Assembly (NCBI GenBank): GCA_910585635.1
Contig: CAJUFE010000014.1
Location: 9,513 to 73,512, forward strand
Direction: 5' to 3'
Length of the DNA: 64,000 nucleotides
From: an uncultured Lachnospiraceae bacterium
GTDB lineage: Bacteria > Bacillota > Clostridia > Lachnospirales > Lachnospiraceae
The translations under genes were made by a program, and so were the position numbers. The number at the start of each line of letters is the position of its first letter. Positions within the stretch are counted from its first letter, which is position 1. This document shows positions 8,934-15,299 of this stretch, piece by piece. The notes beneath the pieces were generated by a model, which was not told where the DNA came from, did not search any database, and saw only the letters and a list, made by a program, of their open reading frames with translations.

Positions 8934-9818
8934 ATGTATGTGAACAGTGCTTACAAGAATAATTCCCGGATGGATTTTAAGGATAAGACCCACGCACTGT
9001 CCGTGGGCAGCTGCGGGACCTACCACCTCTATACCCGTCCGTTCCTGCCCACCCACAGGCCAAGGGGCAGAGTAGATTTCCAGCTTTTGTATATCGCTTC
9101 CGGGAAAGCCTATTTTTATCTCAAGGGAAAAGAAGAGATCGTGACGGCCGGGCATATGGTGCTCTACCGGCCAAAAGAAGAACAGAAATACCGTTATCAC
9201 GGCGAGGACCAGACCGAGGTCTACTGGGTCCATTTTACAGGGAACAATGTGACGAACATCCTGCGCAAATACGGCATCAGCGACAAGATGCAGATCCTCT
9301 ACACAGGGGTATCCATGGAATATAAGCGGATCTATACCGAGATGATCCAAGAGCTGCAGCTCTGCCAGGAGGGCCATGAAGAGCTCCTGGCCCTCCTCCT
9401 GCGCCAGCTCCTGCTGCTGGTGGGCCGGCGGATCAGCTGCCGGCCCAAGCTGAAGAACGGATTTCTGGCGGACGAGATCGAGCAGGCCGCCAGATCCTTT
9501 AGAGAGGATTATAACAAGCCGGTGAACATCGAGGGCTATGCCGCCTCCCGGGGCATGAGCACCAGCTGGTTCATCCGGGGTTTTAAGGAATATATGGGCT
9601 TTACCCCCATGCAGTATATCCTGTCGATCCGGATCTCCAGCGCACAGAGCCTGCTGGAGACCACAGAGTACAATATCGCGGAGATCGCCGCCATCGTCGG
9701 CTATGACGATCCCCTGTATTTTAGCCGTCTTTTTAAGAAGCAGATCGGGGTCTCCCCCTCGGAGTTCCGCAAGCGGATCTGTAATGGGACCACCTCCTCT
9801 GGAGCATTTAAGGGATAA
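8934..9818 (+). CDS. AraC-family transcriptional regulator of the galactoside locus
   Basis: 294 residues from ATG 8934, preceded by GGGAGGG. The N-terminal half is a cupin-like ligand domain (RGRVDFQLLYIASGKAYFYL and a PxxxQKYRY pattern) and the C-terminal about 100 residues hold two helix-turn-helix motifs, ending in the family signature EYNIAEIAAIVGYDDPLYFS then RLFKKQIGVSPSEFRK. Such two-domain proteins bind a sugar and activate adjacent catabolic genes. The gene is divergent from lacZ with 164 bases between starts, so it is the likely lacZ-symporter activator. The inducer is not known. Confidence 0.93.
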   Translation: MYVNSAYKNNSRMDFKDKTHALSVGSCGTYHLYTRPFLPTHRPRGRVDFQLLYIASGKAYFYLKGKEEIVTAGHMVLYRPKEEQKYRYHGEDQTEVYWVHFTGNNVTNILRKYGISDKMQILYTGVSMEYKRIYTEMIQELQLCQEGHEELLALLLRQLLLLVGRRISCRPKLKNGFLADEIEQAARSFREDYNKPVNIEGYAASRGMSTSWFIRGFKEYMGFTPMQYILSIRISSAQSLLETTEYNIAEIAAIVGYDDPLYFSRLFKKQIGVSPSEFRKRICNGTTSSGAFKG

Positions 9819-9884
9819 GACTACTATCATGATGCGGTTGCAGGACAGGAGCCTGGAAAAATTATCATCAAACGTTCAAAATAC

Positions 9885-9916
9885 AACTTCGAGAAGTTAT
9901 AAAATTGTGTTATACT
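9885..9916 (+). promoter_or_regulatory. Promoter with a palindromic operator over the -35 region
   Basis: A perfect inverted repeat AACTTC-GA-GAAGTT (9885-9898) lies where the -35 should be, followed by -10 TATACT (9911-9916). It is 55 bases before the 45-residue gene and is a likely repressor site. Confidence 0.5.
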
Positions 9917-9970
9917 ATAGCTGTCAAGAGAGAAACCGAAAAACAATGGCCAAGATAAGAGAGGAGAAAA

Positions 9971-10108
9971 ATGGAGATCATGACAGATAAACAATTTGAT
10001 AAGATCATCCTGATGTTCGAGATGATCCTTGAAGGGTGCAAAGATCTTGAGGATGCAAAAAGAAAAATAAAGGAACTGCGGGAGGACAAAAAGGAAAAGG
10101 CAGAATGA
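9971..10108 (+). CDS. Small charged protein, 45 residues, unknown function
   Basis: ATG 9971 has a GAGAGGAG site 5 bases upstream; the frame runs 45 codons to TGA 10106-10108. The start is hydrophobic-amphipathic (DKQFDKIILMFEMILEGCKD) and the rest is a highly charged helix (K, E, R, D) that could form a coiled coil. There is no signal peptide. A recognisable promoter with a palindrome precedes it and a strong hairpin follows, so it looks like a stand-alone unit. I do not recognise the family; similar short helical proteins are common beside regulatory genes in clostridia. Confidence 0.55.
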   Translation: MEIMTDKQFDKIILMFEMILEGCKDLEDAKRKIKELREDKKEKAE

Positions 10109-10155
10109 TCAGCCGAGTGATCAGGCGATCAGAGGGAGATCTTGGATGGCGGACC

Positions 10156-10197
10156 AAGGGGAGGGTATAGATCCTGTCATGGATATGCCCTCCCCTT
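10156..10197. other. Strong hairpin between the small gene and telA
   Basis: Perfect 10-bp stem (AAGGGGAGGG 10156-10165 with 10188-10197), with a further short inner stem. No T-run follows on either strand, so it is not a classical intrinsic terminator, although it sits between convergent genes. Confidence 0.45.
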
Positions 10198-10244
10198 AGT
10201 CTATACTGATCGATATCTGTCCCCTATCGGAAAACATCGATCAC

Positions 10245-11381
10245 TCATGATACACCCTTTCCATCCTCGATGCTCCTGATCGCCGCCTCCCCGGCCTGGG
10301 CCAGCTCCTTGAACTCCTCGATCGTGGCCTTCATCTGGGGCAGGGCCTTCTGCTTGTACTGGCTGATCTGCTCCAATGCCCCCAGGGTCTCCACAAAGGC
10401 ATTTTTCAGGGTATCCACCTGGATATTGGACTCCATGGCCTGCTTCTGGATCTCCACCCCCTGGGTGTTCAGCATCCGGGAGGTGGCTTCGATCATGTTG
10501 TTGGTGGTCTGGTTCAAGAGCTTCACCTTCTCCAGCACGATCTTCTGGTCATAGAGGGCTCCGGCCACCGTGACTGCTACGTTCAGAGCGGCGATCGTCA
10601 CGGTCTGAGCTCGGTTAACAGACCGGATCAGCACCAGGTTGTTCTTGCGGATCACCTCCATGGCGATGATCCCGTTCTGGTTTACCGCCAGCATCTGGTT
10701 AAAATCCATCATCCGCTGCCGTAAGGGGAACAGGATCTCCTCCTCGATGAACCTGATCTTCTCCGAATCCCCGTTCGCCGCCTTCTGCCGGTCGATCTGC
10801 TCCGACAGATAGGCCTCCAGCTCCCCGCCCAGCACGATCTTCTGGTTCAGCTGTTTGGTCAGGTCCCGCATAGAGGCCTGCTCCAGCTCCAGGGTGGTAT
10901 TATCATCCTTAAGGACCTTCGCCCCCTTCTCCAGGGACCGGATGATCTCGGCGATCGCCGTGTCCGCCGCTTTATACTTATTAAAGTAAGCCCTCACCGG
11001 GTTAAAGAGCTTCCCCAAAGGTCCCCGCTTCATGAAATCAATGCCGGAGGGGTCTAAGTCCTTCATCTGCTCGGAGAGCTGTTCCAGGCCCTTAGCCACG
11101 GTCCCGCCCTCGCCCCCGGCCCGGGACAGGTCCCCGATCCTGGTCTTTAACAGGTCGTTCTTGCCCGAGGAGGCCTTCACCACATCCGCGCCGAACTCCT
11201 CGATCGCCTTGGTCAGCTCCCTGCGGCTCTCCAGGTCTTCAATATCAGCCTGGACGATCTCCGCCCCCTTTTGCTTCGACACATCGGAGATCATCAGGGT
11301 GGTGGCAGGCTCCAGGGCGGTCTCCTCCTCCACCAGCTTTTTGATCTCCTCCTTTTGCGGGATATCTAATGTAAATGCCAT
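10245..11381 (-). CDS. telA: TelA/KlaA-family toxic anion resistance protein
   Basis: 378 residues, typical length. TelA (PF05816) is a helical cytoplasmic protein linked to tellurite and toxic-anion resistance and, in Firmicutes, to cell-envelope stress; its biochemical role is unsettled. The family pattern is clear: DLDPSGIDFMKRGPLGKLFNPV, then LEQASMRDLTKQLNQKIVLG, RLR-type core helices and a QTVTIAALNVAVTVAGALYDQ segment. It is the third gene of an XpaC - VWA - TelA operon, starting 12 bases after the VWA gene with AGGAGG upstream. XpaC and TelA genes are often adjacent, supporting a shared role. Confidence 0.9.
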   Translation of the reverse strand: MAFTLDIPQKEEIKKLVEEETALEPATTLMISDVSKQKGAEIVQADIEDLESRRELTKAIEEFGADVVKASSGKNDLLKTRIGDLSRAGGEGGTVAKGLEQLSEQMKDLDPSGIDFMKRGPLGKLFNPVRAYFNKYKAADTAIAEIIRSLEKGAKVLKDDNTTLELEQASMRDLTKQLNQKIVLGGELEAYLSEQIDRQKAANGDSEKIRFIEEEILFPLRQRMMDFNQMLAVNQNGIIAMEVIRKNNLVLIRSVNRAQTVTIAALNVAVTVAGALYDQKIVLEKVKLLNQTTNNMIEATSRMLNTQGVEIQKQAMESNIQVDTLKNAFVETLGALEQISQYKQKALPQMKATIEEFKELAQAGEAAIRSIEDGKGVS

Positions 11382-11393
11382 ATCTTCCTCCTA

Positions 11394-13079
11394 TCACAGG
11401 CTTGAATTGAACAGATTTTTCAGCTTATAGATCACGTCGTCGGAATCCGCGTTGATGCTGGCCGCCTCGTTGATCGCGGAGATGCTCTCCAGGGCGGGGA
11501 TATCCGCGTTATAGCCGATCGTGTAGATCGGGATGTTCAGCGCGTCCAGGGGCTGCTGGATATCCTTTAAGGAATAGCCCCGGTTGGTCTCCCCGTCGGA
11601 CAGGACGAACATCATCATCTTAGCGTCCGGGTAGGTCTCCTTAGCCTTGATCAGCATATTAGCGGCCACCACGATCCCGTCAAAGGTGGCGGTCCCGCCT
11701 GCAGCGCTCAAGGTCTCCACCGCCCCCTTAAAGGCGGCCTGATGGTTCAGATCGAAGGGCTGGATCGGCACATTGATCACCACATCGTCGGAATAGGACA
11801 CCAGCCCCACATAATTGGTGGTGTTGATGTAGCGCATCCCGTTGATCAGAGAGGTCTTTAAGGCGTTCAGCGGCTCTCCGTCCATGGAGCCGGACACATC
11901 GGCCACGAACACAGCCAGGATCGGCTTGCCGTTATCCTTCTCCGTCTTCCACAGCTCCTGAGCGCTCAGGAGCACATCCCCGTCCACCGGGCTCTGTTCT
12001 ACCGTATAGTGGAGGTCCACGTTAAAGCCGTGATCGACGGCCAGCTTTTGGTTCTCCGGGGTCTGGCAGTACTCCGCGAAGAGCCGCAGGATCTCCTTTT
12101 TCTGCGGGTCGGCATCCTTGGTGGTATATAAAGGATTGGTATGCAGGAAGCCAAAGGGCGTGAACTCATATTTCCGCACCAGGTCGGCGTCATTGATATA
12201 GGTCTGGTACTCCATCACAAACCCGTCTAAAGTCCCGGTCTCCGCCGCATCCCGCATCTGGAGGGTGGTGTAGGCCACAAAGGGGACATTGGCCTGGAAG
12301 GACAGGAAGCCATCCACCGCGTCCACTGCCAAGGGGTCTTTGGCATCATAGGTCTGGAGGGTGGAGATCAGGAAGTTCAGGCCGGTGGCCGAGGCATAGG
12401 GGTTGGTGTATCCCATGGCGAACTCCCCGTTGGCCGTGGCTTCCACGATCGTTTTCAGATTGATCGAGCCGTACTGGGCCAGCAGCTTTTTCTGGGTGTC
12501 CTTGGAGAGCAGGATCCCCGCCGTATTATCTACCAGGCGATCGCTGACCGTCTCCAGATCCACGCCGTCGGTCGTCAGCATCTTCCCCCAGAAGTCGTTG
12601 GAGGGCGAATAGCCGTCCGGGATATATTTGCCGCTGCGGATGTAGTCCATCCCCAGGCCGGAGGCCACGTTCCGGATCATCACGGACACCGGCTGTCCGT
12701 CCACTGTAAAACCGGCCCGGTTGAACTGCTCTGCTACCTCGTTCATCCAGCCGTCCTTTCCCTTGCCGCATTTTTCTGCGGTGGCAAAGATCTCCGCGTA
12801 CAGACCGGAGTTGGGTCCTACCGTGATCTCATTGGTATCGATATCCGGCAGCTCGTCCACCGTCACGTCGGTCAGCTCCACCGGGGACTTCACCACCTCC
12901 GCCACAGACGGAGCGATCCTCTTCTCATACCGCTCCAGAGTGGCGACGGCGGATTCTGTGTTGATCGTCTTCGGCGTTTTTTTCGCGTTCCTGGTGAGGA
13001 GGATCCCGGCAAATACCACGGCAAATACCAGCACCCCCAGGCCTGCGATGATCGCGGCCTGCATCTTGTTGTTCTTCAT
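11394..13079 (-). CDS. Membrane-anchored protein with solute-binding-like and von Willebrand A domains
   Basis: 561 residues. One N-terminal membrane helix (residues 6-27), then a domain resembling a type 2 periplasmic solute-binding protein (residues about 85-355, with GMDYIRSGKYIPDGYSPSND and FAMGYTNPYASATGL), then a VWA domain (about 385-555) with the MIDAS motif DVSGSMDG (DxSGS), so a divalent-metal adhesion site looks intact. The bulk should be outside the membrane. VWA proteins of this type bind partners in envelope complexes; the companions XpaC-like and TelA suggest an envelope-stress module. GGAG lies 8 bases before the ATG. Exact function unknown. Confidence 0.8.
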   Translation of the reverse strand: MKNNKMQAAIIAGLGVLVFAVVFAGILLTRNAKKTPKTINTESAVATLERYEKRIAPSVAEVVKSPVELTDVTVDELPDIDTNEITVGPNSGLYAEIFATAEKCGKGKDGWMNEVAEQFNRAGFTVDGQPVSVMIRNVASGLGMDYIRSGKYIPDGYSPSNDFWGKMLTTDGVDLETVSDRLVDNTAGILLSKDTQKKLLAQYGSINLKTIVEATANGEFAMGYTNPYASATGLNFLISTLQTYDAKDPLAVDAVDGFLSFQANVPFVAYTTLQMRDAAETGTLDGFVMEYQTYINDADLVRKYEFTPFGFLHTNPLYTTKDADPQKKEILRLFAEYCQTPENQKLAVDHGFNVDLHYTVEQSPVDGDVLLSAQELWKTEKDNGKPILAVFVADVSGSMDGEPLNALKTSLINGMRYINTTNYVGLVSYSDDVVINVPIQPFDLNHQAAFKGAVETLSAAGGTATFDGIVVAANMLIKAKETYPDAKMMMFVLSDGETNRGYSLKDIQQPLDALNIPIYTIGYNADIPALESISAINEAASINADSDDVIYKLKNLFNSSL

Positions 13080-13104
13080 CCTATTTCTCCTTTATCTAAG
13101 ATCA

Positions 13105-13195
13105 TCTATAATACTCCAACTGGGCCAAAAGCCCGTCGATCTGCGCGGCAGCCTGGTCGATCGCCTGCTCTGGCTGCTCTAGGTCCGACATCTCC
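13105..13195 (-). pseudogene. Stranded 3' end of xpaC (direct repeat copy A)
   Basis: These 91 bases match the 3' end of the intact xpaC-like gene (copy B, 13857-13947) with only 4 mismatches. On the minus strand they encode the last ~29 residues, ending LEYYR-stop, directly before the VWA gene's ribosome site. This is probably the original end of xpaC, cut off by the insertion of 13196-13856. Confidence 0.85.
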
Positions 13196-13243
13196 CTGTT
13201 TGGGGGATACACCTCCCGAAAAAATATCCTAAGCCAGATCTGT

Positions 13244-13552
13244 TCACGAAGGTATCGGAACACTTTCCATATATAGCATATCTTTGCAAAGATCGATCTG
13301 ATTCTCCCAATGCACGGAGCTATCTACGTCATCGTCAATATCCCAAGCGACATTCCCAACCTCATTTATGAAAACACGATAAAATTTTTCTTTGTCCTTT
13401 AAAATCTCAAAAACCCCAGTTAACTCATGTTCCATGCTATATTTCCTTTTTTCTCCATTATCAAAAGTAAGCAGTAAGCTATGATCCTCAAGTGGTCTTA
13501 CTTCTTTGATCTTTCTGGGATCTGCAAAATATTTTTGTACTCTATCCTCCAT
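13244..13552 (-). CDS. DUF2442 family protein
   Basis: 102 residues. The pattern EVRPLEDHSLLLTFDNGEKR, GVFEILKD, FYRVFINEVGNVAWD matches DUF2442, a small beta-rich family usually encoded right after a DUF4160 gene, as here. The pair is suspected to act like a toxin-antitoxin or regulatory unit, but that is not proven. GGAGG precedes the ATG. Local sequence is visibly richer in A+T than the flanking xpaC and VWA genes, and the gene lies inside an insertion bounded by a 91-bp duplication, so it is probably acquired. Confidence 0.8.
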   Translation of the reverse strand: MEDRVQKYFADPRKIKEVRPLEDHSLLLTFDNGEKRKYSMEHELTGVFEILKDKEKFYRVFINEVGNVAWDIDDDVDSSVHWENQIDLCKDMLYMESVPIPS

Positions 13553-13564
13553 CGCACGCCTCCG

Positions 13565-13817
13565 CTATCTTAATGGGTCGATCTGGAACAGCATTTCTTT
13601 CTGTTTTGCGAGATACCAATTTTCTTTTAATTCCTCCTGATGCAGTGCCGCCCAACCCATGAGCATTTTTAGCTGTTTATTCGGCATATCCCCATTTAAT
13701 CTTTCAATCTCGTTTATGTCTATGCAACACTCATATATATGCGTGAAAATGGGGCGGCATATGGTCGTTATAATTGATATAGATCTTGATCCCTCTAAAT
13801 GTACATATGATCGGCAT
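13565..13817 (-). pseudogene. DUF4160 family gene, frameshifted
   Basis: From ATG 13817 the minus strand reads MPIICTFRGIKIYINYNDHM then PPHFHAYI-stop; after the (TA) tract at about 13732-13740 a second frame continues with ECCIDINEIERL, MPNKQLKMLMGWAALHQEEL and KENW, ending at 13565. Both halves match DUF4160 (PHFHA motif and W..LHxxEL..NW). A net gain of two or loss of one base in the TA tract restores the frame, so slippage (or a sequence error) broke it. It is 12 bases upstream of the DUF2442 gene, its usual partner. Confidence 0.75.
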
Positions 13818-13850
13818 GATCATCTTCCCTCTTTCTAAAATGAGCGCTAT

Positions 13851-14585
13851 CTACTGTCGATAATACCCCAACTGGGCCAAAAGCCCATCGATCTGCGCGG
13901 CAGCCTGGTCGATCGCCTGCTCTGGCTGCTCTAAGTCCGACATCTCCGCCATCAGATGGTCCACCTCCAGGAGGATCTTCTCATTCTTCTCTAAGATCTG
14001 CCGGAGGCTGGCCAGGTTCCCGTCATAGAGCTTCTTCTTCTCCTCCTGGACCTGGTCCGGGATCGCGTCGTGCCGATAGGCGTCCGAGGAGAGATGCTGG
14101 TATTCCGCCTCGTCAAAGATGATCATCTTATTGGCCATCTTCACATACCCCTTGGACAATGCCTCCGAGGCCGAGCGGACCACCCCCATGAATTTTTCAT
14201 AACTCAACGTTCCCGCACCAAAGCGCTGATCCACCAGCTTTTCATAATTGGCCTCCACATTCTCCAGGCGCTGCATCTGGGAAAGGGCGGATCTGGCGAT
14301 CGGCCCCAGGACTTTTCCCGAGCGATGGTCCTCCAAAAGCTCCGCAGCCCGCTCTCCTGCCTTCTCCCCGTCCGCCTCCAAGAGCGCCACCTTCTTTTCC
14401 GCCAGCAGGCTCCTGTTCATCAGGACGAATGTGGGGACCGCCACCACGCCGATGGCTACGGAGGCCGCCGCTGCTATGGCATTGGGGCTGGAGAGCGATA
14501 AGCCGATCAGACCCGGCGAGTATAGACAGATGAGTACAGCCGCAAAAGCTGCATTTCCCACCAAGAGCTTGATATATCGGTCCAC
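13851..14585 (-). CDS. xpaC: XpaC family protein
   Basis: 244 residues from a GTG start at 14585 with GGAGGG 6 bases upstream. Two hydrophobic segments at residues about 8-60, then a long helical cytoplasmic region (EKKVALLEADGEKAGERAAE... and KKKLYDGNLASLRQILEKNE). This is the XpaC family, named from B. subtilis hydrolysis of X-phosphate, whose true role is unclear and which is very often next to telA. It is first in the XpaC-VWA-TelA operon. The last 30 codons are a second copy of the sequence at 13105-13195, so the present 3' end (LGYYRQ-stop) was supplied by the inserted cassette. Confidence 0.8.
   Translation of the reverse strand: MDRYIKLLVGNAAFAAVLICLYSPGLIGLSLSSPNAIAAAASVAIGVVAVPTFVLMNRSLLAEKKVALLEADGEKAGERAAELLEDHRSGKVLGPIARSALSQMQRLENVEANYEKLVDQRFGAGTLSYEKFMGVVRSASEALSKGYVKMANKMIIFDEAEYQHLSSDAYRHDAIPDQVQEEKKKLYDGNLASLRQILEKNEKILLEVDHLMAEMSDLEQPEQAIDQAAAQIDGLLAQLGYYRQ
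13857..13947. repeat. 91-bp direct repeat, copy B (partner 13105-13195)
   Basis: Matches 13105-13195 at 87 of 91 positions in the same orientation, 752 bases apart. It bounds the DUF4160-DUF2442 cassette and forms the current xpaC 3' end. Confidence 0.9.
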
Positions 14586-14626
14586 ATGTATCCCTCCATC
14601 TTTTTCGACATGTATCTATGGTAATG

Positions 14627-14655
14627 ATTATACACCCTATCCGGGGGTTTGAGAA
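14627..14655 (-). promoter_or_regulatory. Promoter of the xpaC-VWA-telA operon
   Basis: Minus strand: -35 TTCTCA (14655-14650), 17-base spacer, -10 TATAAT (14632-14627), 41 bases before the GTG start. Confidence 0.6.
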
Positions 14656-14748
14656 GTAAAATCGTTACTTTTCACAGGTTGGCCAAGGGTCCGCTCCGAG
14701 TGGGACCTATATATCCATTAACGTAAGTGCGTCAGATAACAGGCATAT

Positions 14749-14792
14749 TGCAACTAAATATAGTTGCATTTTCCTTATATAGGACGTATAAT
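14749..14792 (+). promoter_or_regulatory. hicB-like promoter with palindromic operator
   Basis: -35 TTGCAT (14764-14769), 17-base spacer, perfect -10 TATAAT (14787-14792). A perfect inverted repeat TGCAACTA-AATA-TAGTTGCA (14749-14768) covers the -35, as expected for an autorepressed antitoxin gene. Confidence 0.7.
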
Positions 14793-14815
14793 AAAACGAA
14801 ACAGGAGGGACTTTT

Positions 14816-15160
14816 ATGAACAATACGATCGAATATAAAGGGTATGTCGGCAGCGTAGAATTTTCAGAAGAGGATGATCTGTTTTTCGGCAAGGTCATGG
14901 GGATCCGTTCGCTGATCTCTTATGAAGGCGCAGATGCGCCTAGCCTCCTTTCGGATTTTCATAATGCGGTCGACGACTATCTCAAGGCTTGCTATGCAGA
15001 AGGGATCGAACCAGAAAAAGCTTACAAAGGCAGTTTTAATATCCGTATCTCCCCAGAACTCCACAAGCAGCTCGTTGTCTGCGCCACATCACAGCAGATG
15101 TCGCTCAACCGGTTTATCGAAAACATATTGCAAAGATCGGTCGCCGCTATGCGTTCTTGA
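14816..15160 (+). CDS. HicB-family antitoxin-like protein, no HicA partner
   Basis: 114 residues. N-terminal HicB partial-RNase-H-like fold (MNNTIEYKGYVGSVEFSEED then GKVMGIRSLISYEG and FHNAVDDYLKACYAEG) followed by a C-terminal Arc/MetJ-type ribbon-helix-helix (FNIRISPELHKQLVVCATSQ then MSLNRFIENIL). HicB proteins neutralise the HicA mRNA interferase and repress their own promoter. No HicA-like gene lies on either side, so this is an orphan and may act only as a DNA-binding regulator. GGAGGG is 7 bases upstream; a palindrome covers its -35 and a strong terminator follows. Confidence 0.85.
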   Translation: MNNTIEYKGYVGSVEFSEEDDLFFGKVMGIRSLISYEGADAPSLLSDFHNAVDDYLKACYAEGIEPEKAYKGSFNIRISPELHKQLVVCATSQQMSLNRFIENILQRSVAAMRS

Positions 15161-15210
15161 TCAGACTAAAGGTTATAGAGATGACCCATCCTTTTATAAT
15201 GGAAGGATGC

Positions 15211-15259
15211 AAAAAGGACTGCCGCATCAGAAATATGATCTGATGCGGCAGTCCTTTTT
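15211..15259. terminator. Bidirectional terminator between hicB-like gene and PFOR
   Basis: Perfect 21-bp stem (15211-15231 with 15239-15259), 7-base loop, with A-tract on the left and T-tract on the right, so it can end transcripts from both convergent genes. Confidence 0.92.
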
Positions 15260-15299
15260 ATTTAGCCTCTAGCGATCAAAGATCCACTGAGACTGATGA

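Noticed and set aside
10156..10197. Hairpin considered as an intrinsic terminator
   Set aside because: Strong stem but no T-run on either strand; reported only as a hairpin.
11394..13079. Reading the N-terminal half as an ABC importer binding protein
   Set aside because: It is fused to a VWA domain, is anchored by a membrane helix with no lipobox, and no permease or ATPase genes are near.
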